DNA of 64,000 nucleotides from JAGQPD01 sp020426865. Its GTDB lineage: Bacteria > Planctomycetota > Planctomycetia > Pirellulales > Pirellulaceae. The stretch is taken from the NCBI GenBank assembly GCA_041399065.1, contig JAWKTN010000003.1:62001-126000 (forward strand), written 5' to 3'. Shown here one piece after another: positions 1 through 8,271 of the stretch. Numbering within the stretch: the stretch's first letter is position 1; every line of letters begins with the position of its first letter. The position numbers were made by a program, and so were the translations under genes. The notes under the pieces were generated by a model. The model did no database searches and was not told the DNA's origin. It saw only the letters and a program-made list of their open reading frames with translations.

Positions 1-1
1 A

Positions 2-271
2 AAAATCCACGCCGCTCCCAAAGGTCGAGGTGCGGATTTAGTATTGGAAAACAAGTTGAACATGAGCCTCAGTGAATTGCGGCTCTCGGTTCGAGCATCG
101 AATTGTCTCGAGGCGGAGAACATCAGTACTGTCCGGGACCTGGTGGCTCGCACCGAAGACCAGCTGTTGGAGGTCCGCAACTTTGGCGACACAACGTTGA
201 CGGAAGTGCGAGACAAGTTGTCCGAACTTGGTTTGCACCTGGGAATGCGCGTTCCACTGGCCAGTCAATAG
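2..271 (+). CDS. rpoA: RNA polymerase alpha subunit, C-terminal end (5' truncated)
   Basis: This is the last part of the alpha subunit of RNA polymerase; the reading frame is open to the left window edge, so the assembly domain lies outside. The visible 89 residues are the alpha C-terminal domain, which contacts UP-element DNA and activators. It shows the helix-hairpin-helix pattern typical of alpha-CTD (LNMSLSELRLSVRASNCL, then NISTVRDLV and LLEVRNFGDTTLTEV). The gene is followed after 67 bases by rplQ on the same strand, the classic end of the spc/alpha ribosomal operon, which supports the identification. No internal start is needed; the methionines seen are internal. Confidence 0.96.
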   Translation, partial: KIHAAPKGRGADLVLENKLNMSLSELRLSVRASNCLEAENISTVRDLVARTEDQLLEVRNFGDTTLTEVRDKLSELGLHLGMRVPLASQ

Positions 272-338
272 TCAGCCGACGCGCCGTAGCAATGGTGCCC
301 GGTAGCAATAACGTATTTTTGGTTTAGGTATAAGTGCC

Positions 339-938
339 ATGCGACATCGAAAAAAGGGCCGTACGCTCGGCCGCAGCTCCAGCCACCGTAAAGCCCTATT
401 GAAGAACTTGGCAAGTGCTCTGTTTCTCACCGAACGCGATGCAGAACTCGACGACAACGCTCCCAAGGTCAAAGGGCGTATCGTCACGACATTGCATAAG
501 GCGAAGGAGATGCGCCCATTGGTTGAAAAATGCATTACAATCGCCAAACGATCGATGCCCGCTAAGGAAAAGGCCGACGGACTCGCCACTGCGGCCGAAC
601 GAGGAACGGATCAGTGGAAGAATTGGCGATCAGGAAGCCAGTGGAAGCAGTGGAACGAAGCCATGGCACCTGTCGTCGCCGCTCGCCGTCATGCCCTCAA
701 ACTGCTGGGAGACAAGCAAGCAGTCCAGATTCTCTTTGACGACGTAGCGCCTCGGATGGCCGATCGAGACGGCGGATACACCCGCATCGTCCGTCTCGCA
801 ACGCCCCGCCTTGGGGATGCCGGGACTCGTGCAATTATCGAGTTCGTCGGCTCGAACGATCGCAGCAAGCGCAGCCGTAGCCAGCGCCCGTCTTTCGATT
901 CGGAAACAACCGCCGAAGCACCCGCCGCCGAAGAGTAA
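339..938 (+). CDS. rplQ: 50S ribosomal protein bL17, extended form
   Basis: Ribosomal protein bL17 of the large subunit. The N-terminus (MRHRKKGRTLGRSSSHRKAL, then a long helical stretch through KAKEMRPLVEKCITIAKR) is the conserved bL17 core. The second core part (HALKLLGDKQAVQILFDDVAPRMADRDGGYTRI, then IEFVG) follows after about 45 extra residues rich in Trp, Lys and Glu (roughly residues 75-115). There is also a C-terminal Arg/Ser then Ala/Glu tail. At 199 residues it is clearly longer than the usual 115-130. The gene lies directly behind rpoA, as in most bacteria. Function is secure; the role of the insertion and tail is unknown. Confidence 0.96.
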   Translation: MRHRKKGRTLGRSSSHRKALLKNLASALFLTERDAELDDNAPKVKGRIVTTLHKAKEMRPLVEKCITIAKRSMPAKEKADGLATAAERGTDQWKNWRSGSQWKQWNEAMAPVVAARRHALKLLGDKQAVQILFDDVAPRMADRDGGYTRIVRLATPRLGDAGTRAIIEFVGSNDRSKRSRSQRPSFDSETTAEAPAAEE

Positions 939-957
939 GTCTAACCAAAGCCACCTA

Positions 958-978
958 ATACCTCGAGGTTCGAGGTAT
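958..978 (+). terminator. Perfect hairpin behind rplQ, possible operon end
   Basis: A 9-bp perfect stem (ATACCTCGA / TCGAGGTAT) with a 3-base loop starts 20 bases after the rplQ stop codon. It has no T-run after it, so it may stabilise the mRNA 3' end or assist Rho rather than act as an intrinsic terminator. Confidence 0.4.
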
Positions 979-1030
979 CCGCCACGCGTCGGCCAGCGCT
1001 ATGTCTCGGCCCAGCCGACGCGAGCATAAT

Positions 1031-1114
1031 CTTCCTGCCTCCATCTTCCTGCCTCCATCTTCCTGCCTCCATCTTCCTGCCTCCATCTTCCTGCCTCCAT
1101 CTTCCTGCCTCCAT
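1031..1114. repeat. 14-bp tandem repeat, six perfect copies
   Basis: Six head-to-tail, identical copies of CTTCCTGCCTCCAT lie between rplQ and the esterase gene. Perfect identity points to recent expansion by slippage. On the minus strand the unit reads ATGGAGGCAGGAAG. No protein-coding role is evident, because a 14-base period breaks any reading frame. Confidence 0.95.
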
Positions 1115-1212
1115 CAACTAGACGCGGCTGTGTCCAAGTTGTTAAGCTTCAGCACGTGGCGCATGGCCAGCAGCATCGTTGCGTTGATCGACGATTGGCC
1201 TTCAACCAGCAC

Positions 1213-1218
1213 AGGAGA
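1213..1218 (+). promoter_or_regulatory. Ribosome binding site that fixes the esterase start
   Basis: AGGAGA lies 6 bases before the ATG at 1225. The longer frame starting at 1156 has no such site and would place 23 unlikely residues before the signal peptide, so 1225 is preferred. Confidence 0.7.
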
Positions 1219-1224
1219 GACATC

Positions 1225-2478
1225 ATGCAGGGTTACGGAAGTACGATATCCGTGTCGGTACTGATTGCGATTGGAGCACTCGTCTCCGTGGGATGGGCGC
1301 GTGAGGCAAAGGAGGATGACCGGGATGTCAATTACGATGAATCTCGAGTACCTCGGTACGAGCTTCCGAGCCTATTGACAACGAGCGAAGGGGAAACGAT
1401 TACGACCGCCGAAGCGTGGATGAACCAGCGTCGGCCGCAGATTCTGGCGCTCTTTTCCAATCTTGTCTATGGCCAGGTTCCCCTACCGGATTCGCCGATC
1501 GTGACGGAGTTTGCGGAATTGAAGACGGATCCCAAATTCATGAACGGCAAGGCGACGCGCAAGGATGTGGCGATACGATTTCGCAATCAGCGGGGGGTAG
1601 CGGAGATGTTGGTATTGGTATTTGTCCCTAACGGGGCGGCAAAACCGGTACCAGCGGTGCTGAAGCATAGCTTTAACAGCACGCACGGCGACGATTTCGA
1701 CGCGCACCCTGACCGTGAGAATCATCTTCGCAATGGCTGGCCGCTTGGTGAGTTCTTTGATCGCGGCTATGCGTTCGTGGCGGTTTACCAGCAGGATCTG
1801 ATTAGTCACAACGAGGTGTCATTTGACAAGGGGATCCAGCCATTGTTCTTCAAGGCTGGGCAGAGCTTCCCGAAGGCCCAGGAGTGGGGTGTGCTCAGTA
1901 CGGTTGCATGGGGAGGCAGTCGTGCACTTGACTATCTAGATCAGGATGAAGACGTTGACGCGTCACGAGTGGCGGTCATGGGGCATTCCAAGATGGGAAA
2001 AGCCGCACTCTGGACGGCCGCGCGCGATCAACGTTTCGCACTCGCGATTTCGGCTCAATCCGGCTGCGCTGGTGCCGCGCTGTGGCGACGAAAATCGGGC
2101 GAGACACTCAACAAAATGGTAACTCGCTTTCCGTATTGGCTGTGCCGGAACGCATGGAAATTCGTGGACCACGAAGAGGACCTTCCGGTCGACCAGCACA
2201 TGTTATTGGCATTGATGGCTCCACGCCCCGTATACGTCGCCAGCGGAATTGACGATACCTGGGCGGATCCTCGTGGCGAGTATGCTTCGGCCTACCATGC
2301 TGGCTCGGTCTATCAGCTATTTGGCCTGCAGGGTCTTAAATCCGAGCAGTTTCCGGCGGTTGGCACTGTGATCAACGAAGGACACATCGGCTACCACATA
2401 CGCGAGGGAGGGCATTCGGTAGAATTGAGTGACTGGCGTCGATTCATGGACTTCTGCGATCGCCACCTAAAGCAATAG
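1225..2478 (+). CDS. Secreted alpha/beta hydrolase, CE15 glucuronoyl esterase-like
   Basis: A 417-residue exported hydrolase. Residues 1-25 form a signal peptide (hydrophobic VSVLIAIGALVSVGWA). The body has the alpha/beta-hydrolase nucleophile elbow GHSKMGKAAL with Ser255, matching the G-x-S-x-x-G-K pattern of carbohydrate esterase family 15, and a late catalytic His397 in EGGHSVEL. CE15 enzymes split ester links between lignin and glucuronoxylan or act on related uronic acid esters; that substrate is family knowledge, not visible here. Start chosen by the AGGAGA site and signal peptide. Convergent with the diguanylate cyclase gene. An acetyl xylan esterase or a generic dienelactone-type hydrolase is the main alternative. 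Confidence 0.8.
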   Translation: MQGYGSTISVSVLIAIGALVSVGWAREAKEDDRDVNYDESRVPRYELPSLLTTSEGETITTAEAWMNQRRPQILALFSNLVYGQVPLPDSPIVTEFAELKTDPKFMNGKATRKDVAIRFRNQRGVAEMLVLVFVPNGAAKPVPAVLKHSFNSTHGDDFDAHPDRENHLRNGWPLGEFFDRGYAFVAVYQQDLISHNEVSFDKGIQPLFFKAGQSFPKAQEWGVLSTVAWGGSRALDYLDQDEDVDASRVAVMGHSKMGKAALWTAARDQRFALAISAQSGCAGAALWRRKSGETLNKMVTRFPYWLCRNAWKFVDHEEDLPVDQHMLLALMAPRPVYVASGIDDTWADPRGEYASAYHAGSVYQLFGLQGLKSEQFPAVGTVINEGHIGYHIREGGHSVELSDWRRFMDFCDRHLKQ

Positions 2479-2515
2479 CCGATGCGACGACAGCGATCGG
2501 GCGGTCGGGTTGAGC

Positions 2516-3415
2516 TCACACGGCGACACGATTGCGTCCATTTTCCTTTGCGTCGTACAGTTTTTCGTCAGCGGAGTTGAGGATCTCATCGATTGTTAAT
2601 CGCGATTTGCCGTCGTATTCAAACACCCCAAGGCTCACAGTCACGGCCAGCGGGCCGCTCGCCGTCGGGAACGGAGTCCCGCCGATAGCGATACGGATTC
2701 GTTCTGCGTAGTCGGCGGCATCATCGCACGTGCATTCCGAAGCGAGGACAGTGAATTCTTCGCCACCGAACCGAGCAAAAGTATCACCGGAGCGAGTTTG
2801 CATGGCAACGCGTCGGGCGAATTCACGCAGTACTTCGTCGCCAACCAGATGGCCATATTTGTCGTTCACGCCTTTGAAATGATCGATGTCCATCATCAAC
2901 ACACAAAATGGACGACGATGGCGATTGACGCGAGAGATTTCATTTTCAATGGCGTCCAGCAGGTATTGTTTATTGAAGGCCTGGGTCAAGGCATCGCGAG
3001 TCATCATGCCATAGACGGTTTCGTGGTATTTGGCTTCCATCGATCCGGTCGCCAAGAACTTAAAGATGTGGCTGCCAACGCGAATATTGTCGCCCGTTGC
3101 AAGATCATGCGAGCTGATAGGCTCGTCGTTGACAAACGTACCATTGGTGCTTCCCGTGTCGGTGATGCGAAATCCGGTATCGCTTCGAACCAATTCCGCG
3201 TGGCGGCGCGAAACCCCCGCTTCGGCGATCGAGATCGAACAAGCGGGATCGCGGCCAAAGGTCTTTTTCTCATCGCCCAGCTTCCACATGCCGTCGACCA
3301 ATTCGGGTGGATAGACCTGAACCAATCGATACTCGAGCGCCGGGGCCTGCGGGTTCACCGCGGACGGCGGGATTTCCAGGAGCGTTTGCGTCTGGGGTGG
3401 CATGGACATCTTCAC
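2516..3415 (-). CDS. FHA domain-containing diguanylate cyclase
   Basis: This 299-residue cytosolic protein joins a forkhead-associated domain (about residues 50-115, with GRDPACSISI, SRRHAEL and STNGTFVN, all FHA landmarks) to a GGDEF domain (about 140-298). The active-site loop is GGEEF at 217-221, so cyclic-di-GMP synthesis is expected. An RxxD inhibitory site (RSGD, 208-211) sits exactly five residues before it, so product feedback inhibition is likely. FHA domains bind phosphothreonine peptides, so the cyclase is probably steered by Ser/Thr kinases, which are numerous in planctomycetes. The frame opens with GTG at 3415; ATG codons at 3409 and 3403 are alternatives. No transmembrane segment is seen. 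Confidence 0.92.
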   Translation of the reverse strand: MKMSMPPQTQTLLEIPPSAVNPQAPALEYRLVQVYPPELVDGMWKLGDEKKTFGRDPACSISIAEAGVSRRHAELVRSDTGFRITDTGSTNGTFVNDEPISSHDLATGDNIRVGSHIFKFLATGSMEAKYHETVYGMMTRDALTQAFNKQYLLDAIENEISRVNRHRRPFCVLMMDIDHFKGVNDKYGHLVGDEVLREFARRVAMQTRSGDTFARFGGEEFTVLASECTCDDAADYAERIRIAIGGTPFPTASGPLAVTVSLGVFEYDGKSRLTIDEILNSADEKLYDAKENGRNRVAV

Positions 3416-3907
3416 ATCACTTTTCAGCAGATTTGGACAATCGACCTTCAGATGCTATAAGATAGTTCCGAAATGGTTCCTTCCCGGCCGTTGGCGTCGA
3501 ATTCCCCCCCTTTGTGCCGAGCGGATTCTGACGATCTATCCGATAAAATGGTCTGTGACGGGGAGCAGTATCGGACATTGCCGCCACTGCGGGATGAAGC
3601 GCCAATCGGTAACGAACACCCCTGCCTGCGGGGTGCGGGACAGTTTGGAGCCGACCGATATTGCCTTTTCTTATCGTAAAGTCGGAAGAGCACAGAGTGT
3701 TTATCGCGTGCGCGTGAACTCGACGTCGACTGTCTCTGGCAATTCCATGCAGGCTGGTGTAACTTCCGTCTACAACCTCCGTGTTTTTAGGCAGTGGTGG
3801 TGACACAACAAATCTCAATTTTTTCTCGGATGGCATCTTTTCTCCTTTGTCGGAATTGCTACCGTAGGAGTGCAAAACCCGAATTCAGATCATGGAGTCT
3901 AGCAAGC
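3416..3907. other. Divergent intergenic region
   Basis: About 490 bases between two divergently transcribed genes. Open frames here on both strands have no recognisable protein features and odd composition, so they are not called. The region carries one plausible plus-strand promoter (separate entry). It is a likely site of control for both the diguanylate cyclase and the SNF2 gene. Confidence 0.6.
3433..3461 (+). promoter_or_regulatory. Candidate sigma-70-type promoter toward the SNF2 gene
   Basis: TTGGAC at 3433-3438 and TATAAG at 3456-3461 are separated by exactly 17 bases. It would give a leader of about 440 bases before the chosen SNF2 start, which is long. Seen by eye only. Confidence 0.35.
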
Positions 3908-6900
3908 ATGACGCAGATCAGTATTGAGCAGCAGCGATTGATTGCGCTTTATGAGCAACTGGCACCGGTGGTCCGCGAGCTTGTTCAGGTAGCGGCGGTT
4001 TCCGATACGCTGGCAAGGACGAATCTGATCGAACTGGCTGGCAGAGCTGGGGTGAGGCACGACAATGGCAGCGAGCTGAAATACACGCACGATGTCGGAG
4101 CGATCGATGCGGCGATTAACACAGGCGTGCTGGAATACGTTGCAAAATCGAAAACTGGCCCAGTTCGCGTCGCCATCTTGCTGCAAGATCTCGCGTTTCG
4201 TCACGCGTTCGCAAGCGGACTCGCTGAACGGGTAAAGCAGCAAATCGATAGACAGCAACGGTCGACAGTCAGGCTCAGGGGCTACGGCATCAACGAGGAT
4301 GAAGCTGCACGGGAGATGCGTTTTGCGTTTTATGGCAACGACTGGAAACAATGGCGGGAACTCGTCCGCCGCTACTCGTTTCGACCGTACTTGCTCGATC
4401 CGTTCTGCCAGGACTCGTTCGCAAACCTGTCGGCGGAGTTTCAGGCCGAGTTCTTTAATCGCAGCGCAATGCAGCTCGTTAATGTTGGCGACGGGCGGCG
4501 CTGCGAATTCGCAACATGTGCAAGCGATTTGGTCGATATCATCAAGAACTTATCAGACGACGTCATCACTTCCGCAACCGATCTGTTGACGGCGCAGGGA
4601 AACATCGACGGGCTAAGGAAACTTGCATCACGCGTTGGCTCGCATCCAGAGATCAATGGCTGCGTAGCGTTTCTTGGTGGCGACTTGGCGACCGCTCGAG
4701 CAGAATTTGAATCTGCCGACCTGCAGCAGCGGAAACGCACGAGAAAACGCTCAACGAATCTGTCCGGTTTCCCGATGGTGCTTTACGCGGTTTTGTTGCT
4801 CAAGGAAAACTCGGCGCAGTCGCAGGCGCATGTCAAACAAATCATCAAGACCATCGAGCAATGGGACAGTATGTGGCACCTGGCCAGTGTCCCGCTCAAA
4901 AAGGCGTTGGCACATCAGATCAATCCAATGAAGCAGGGGTCGCTGGATCTTCCCGATCCGGAAAGAATGTCATCGTTGAGCTTGCTGATCAGCGGCTGGG
5001 TGTGGCGTTGGTATTTCGCCGATCAGATACCACCATTCCCATTGAAGACTGTCGAGCAATTGCTTACGGCCTACAGTGAGAGCAACGTGCACTGGATGGC
5101 AGCCGAACTTACTGCGATCGCGGCATGTATGTCGACAGCTGAGACGAAATCAAGCAGATTTGCAGCGCAGGCGGAAGAGTCTCACTCGGCGTTGGGGACA
5201 GTTTCCATCGTCGAACTGATTCGACCTGCGCCGGTGTGGGAAGCCGCACTGGACGCTCTGGAAAACTTCGTTCGGCCAGCGTCGACCGACAGTACTACGG
5301 CACTAACCGCTCCCCTGGCTGGCGAACGGATGATTTGGGAGGCGGACTTCGGTGACACATGGATATCCTTGACGCCGTTCATTCAGAGACAGAATTCCAA
5401 AGGTTGGGGTGCGGGCCGTAAAGTGGCACTAGGAAGGCTCTACGAACAGTGGCAGTCCTCGGCGTTCGATTTCCTGTCCGATCAGGATCGGGCAATCTGC
5501 AGGGCTCTGCGGCAGCACACCGAGCGAAATTACTACGGATACAACGAGACGTTTCATACTTGGGATCTAGTGAAACTCGTCAGTGGTATTGTCGGGCATC
5601 CGCACCTCTACCGCCCCGGGAATCGTGAAGAACCCATTCAGATTTCAGAAGGCCGGCCACATTTGACGATCCGTCAAACCGGGACGCACATCAGTCTGGG
5701 CGTTGAGCCGAAACTTGGCGGCAACGATAATGTTGTGCGAGTAACAAAACAGGGTTCGCATCGGTATTCCATCGTCGGGTTTTCCAAACAGCAGCGCGAG
5801 GTCGCCGAGTTGGTAGCCCAAATGCCGGAAGTACCCTCCGACCAGCGGGACCGCGTTTTTAGGATCGCTCAATCGCTGGCGTCCGTCATCGACGTGCAAT
5901 CGGAAATCGAAGGAGTTCCTTCGACTGGAGCGGAAGTTGCTGCGTCGGCCCGAATCGTGGCTCAATTGACTCCGTACAATGAAGGCTTGCGAGCCGAGTT
6001 GTTTGTGCAGCCATTCGGCGAAGATGGCCCCTTCTGCCGGCCAGGCGTCGGATCCTCGTCGATGCTGGCTCATATCGAAGGTAAGTCGCTCATAACAACC
6101 CGTGATCTGAAGGAAGAACAAAGCAACCTGCAGCGACTACTCCGCGCCTGTCGTCAGCTCGAAGCACGAACCGTCAACGGCGACCAGTCCGAATGGTTGT
6201 TTGCAGATTGTAACGACGCGCTCGAATTGGTGGTCGAATTACAGTCGCTGGCCGACCAAGGCATGGTGATCATTCTTTGGCCGCGGGGCAAGACGCTTGA
6301 CGTGGCGGGGAGTCAGGCCGTGACCGGTTTTCAGGTTTCCGTCCGAAGAGACAATGACTGGTTCGCGGCGTCGGGCAAGCTAAAAGTTGACAACGACCTG
6401 ACCATCGATCTCATGAAACTGCTGGACCTTGCCTCCGCTAGTCCGTCACGCTTCGTGCGTCTGGACGACGGACGGTTTCTGGCTCTCACTCAGGAGCTAC
6501 GACAACGGATTGCCGACATTGCCGCGTTCGGTACGCGGATAAAGGACAAGCTCCGTTTTGCACCGGTGCGAGCCGTTGTTTTCGAGGAGCTGTTCGACGA
6601 TCTCGGCTTCAAGACAGACAAGCACTGGAAGTCACACTTGTCACGCATTGAGGCAGCCGGATCGATCTCAGTCGATCTACCGTCGACTCTCCAGGCCGAG
6701 CTACGCGACTATCAGCGCGAAGGTTACGCCTGGTTGATGCGTCTGGCTCATTGGAATACCGGTGCATGTTTGGCAGACGACATGGGCCTGGGCAAAACCA
6801 TTCAAGCTCTGGCGCTGCTGGTCGAACGAGCGGTCAATGGACCCCAGCTTGTGGTTGCTCCAGCTTCCGTCGGGTTCAATTGGGAAGCCGAAACACGTCG

Positions 6901-8095
6901 CTTTGCACCGACGTTAACACCCAAGGTATTTCGCGACTGCGATCGCGATCGGTTCTTCGAAACGATTCAGCCGGGTGATCTGGTCATCACCAGTTACGGA
7001 CTATTGCAGTCCGAGGCCGAACGCTTCGAAGCGGTCCACTGGCACACCGTGTTGCTGGACGAGGCGCAAGCCATCAAGAATGTGGCGACAAAACGATCTC
7101 ATGCCGTAATGCAACTTACAGCCGACTTTCGATTGATTCTCACCGGCACACCAATGGAAAATCACCTTGGGGAGCTGTGGAATTTGTTTCGCTTTATTGT
7201 ACCGGGACTATTGGGGTCGCAGGAAGAGTTCCGCCATCGCTTCGCCGTTCCGATCGAACGCGACAACTGTCGAGCAACCCGTCATCGGCTCAGGAAGCTC
7301 ATTCAACCATTCCTATTGCGGCGTACCAAGTCCGATGTGCTCACCGAACTGCCATCGCGAACCGAATCGGTACTGGAAGTGGAATTGTCTCCCGCCGAAG
7401 CCGCCCTGTACGAAGCATTGCGACAGAAAGCACTCGAAAGAATTGCGGAAGCGGCTCAGTCAAAATCACAAGGCGAACAGCATTTGCAGGTGCTGGCCGA
7501 GTTAACTCGACTGCGCCTGGCCTGCTGCCATCCGGAATTGGTGGGGGGCGACGGCATAGAAAGCACGAAGCTGGACTTATTCCGGCAAAAAATTAGCGAA
7601 ATCATCGAAGGGCATCACAAGGTGCTGGTCTTCAGCCAATTCGTCAAACACCTCGCCATCCTGCGTGACGAACTCGACAAGATGGGCGTGTCGTACCAAT
7701 ACCTCGACGGTTCGACGTCGGTTGCGAAACGAAAAAAAGCAGTCGAAGCGTTCCAGGCTGGCGACGGCGACGCATTTCTGATCAGCCTGAAGGCAGGCGG
7801 AACCGGCCTGAATTTGACCGCTGCCGATTACGTGATCCACATGGATCCTTGGTGGAACCCCGCCGTCGAGGATCAGGCCACCGACCGAGCTCACCGCATC
7901 GGCCAGCAACGCCCAGTTAACGTATATCGCCTGATTACCAAAGGCACGATCGAGGAAAAAATCGTTGACCTGCATAACACCAAGCGGGATCTCGCAGACA
8001 GCCTCCTCGAAGGAACCGATTCCTCCTGCAAATTGACAACGGAAGAACTTATCGGCCTTCTGAGCGACAATCAGCTGGCTGAAACCGCTGGATGA
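3908..8095 (+). CDS. SNF2-family DEAD/DEAH-box helicase, very long N-terminal region
   Basis: A 1395-residue Swi2/Snf2-type DNA translocase. The ATPase lies in the C-terminal third. Motif I is DDMGLGKT with Lys963, motif II is DEAQ from Asp1051, followed by LTGTPMENHLGELWNLF, RRTKSDVLTELP, and the C-lobe motifs LISLKAGGTGLNL and DRAHRIGQQRPVNVYRL. These are the standard Snf2 signatures; members move along double-stranded DNA and remodel protein-DNA complexes. The first about 900 residues are mostly helical and carry no domain I can name. The frame runs back to 3794, but ATG 3908 has GGAG ten bases upstream and avoids a Cys/Arg-rich implausible leader. No methylase or nuclease partner is adjacent, so a defence role is not supported. 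Confidence 0.9.
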   Translation: MTQISIEQQRLIALYEQLAPVVRELVQVAAVSDTLARTNLIELAGRAGVRHDNGSELKYTHDVGAIDAAINTGVLEYVAKSKTGPVRVAILLQDLAFRHAFASGLAERVKQQIDRQQRSTVRLRGYGINEDEAAREMRFAFYGNDWKQWRELVRRYSFRPYLLDPFCQDSFANLSAEFQAEFFNRSAMQLVNVGDGRRCEFATCASDLVDIIKNLSDDVITSATDLLTAQGNIDGLRKLASRVGSHPEINGCVAFLGGDLATARAEFESADLQQRKRTRKRSTNLSGFPMVLYAVLLLKENSAQSQAHVKQIIKTIEQWDSMWHLASVPLKKALAHQINPMKQGSLDLPDPERMSSLSLLISGWVWRWYFADQIPPFPLKTVEQLLTAYSESNVHWMAAELTAIAACMSTAETKSSRFAAQAEESHSALGTVSIVELIRPAPVWEAALDALENFVRPASTDSTTALTAPLAGERMIWEADFGDTWISLTPFIQRQNSKGWGAGRKVALGRLYEQWQSSAFDFLSDQDRAICRALRQHTERNYYGYNETFHTWDLVKLVSGIVGHPHLYRPGNREEPIQISEGRPHLTIRQTGTHISLGVEPKLGGNDNVVRVTKQGSHRYSIVGFSKQQREVAELVAQMPEVPSDQRDRVFRIAQSLASVIDVQSEIEGVPSTGAEVAASARIVAQLTPYNEGLRAELFVQPFGEDGPFCRPGVGSSSMLAHIEGKSLITTRDLKEEQSNLQRLLRACRQLEARTVNGDQSEWLFADCNDALELVVELQSLADQGMVIILWPRGKTLDVAGSQAVTGFQVSVRRDNDWFAASGKLKVDNDLTIDLMKLLDLASASPSRFVRLDDGRFLALTQELRQRIADIAAFGTRIKDKLRFAPVRAVVFEELFDDLGFKTDKHWKSHLSRIEAAGSISVDLPSTLQAELRDYQREGYAWLMRLAHWNTGACLADDMGLGKTIQALALLVERAVNGPQLVVAPASVGFNWEAETRRFAPTLTPKVFRDCDRDRFFETIQPGDLVITSYGLLQSEAERFEAVHWHTVLLDEAQAIKNVATKRSHAVMQLTADFRLILTGTPMENHLGELWNLFRFIVPGLLGSQEEFRHRFAVPIERDNCRATRHRLRKLIQPFLLRRTKSDVLTELPSRTESVLEVELSPAEAALYEALRQKALERIAEAAQSKSQGEQHLQVLAELTRLRLACCHPELVGGDGIESTKLDLFRQKISEIIEGHHKVLVFSQFVKHLAILRDELDKMGVSYQYLDGSTSVAKRKKAVEAFQAGDGDAFLISLKAGGTGLNLTAADYVIHMDPWWNPAVEDQATDRAHRIGQQRPVNVYRLITKGTIEEKIVDLHNTKRDLADSLLEGTDSSCKLTTEELIGLLSDNQLAETAG

Positions 8096-8271
8096 TTTCG
8101 TCTTTTCCTTTTCGAGGGCGAACCCGTCCAGTTGCCGGCGCGATGCTCATTGGAGTATTCGTCAGAGATATCGGTGAGCAGTTGCTTTGCCTACAGATCA
8201 TCACCGCCGATGACCGATGAGAGAAGGCATAGCGATTGTAGCGATTGCTCCAGCTGCTACTGACAGCGTGA

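Noticed and set aside
1031..1114. CRISPR-like array
   Set aside because: Units are 14 bp, directly joined, without spacers. It is a simple tandem repeat.
3417..3875. 152-residue minus-strand frame upstream of the diguanylate cyclase
   Set aside because: Basic, Arg/Pro-rich translation; no domain; overlaps the promoter region.
3794..8095. Defence island (DISARM-type) around the SNF2 helicase
   Set aside because: No methylase, phospholipase D, DUF1998 or other defence gene is adjacent; neighbours are a cyclase and a TolC-family gene.
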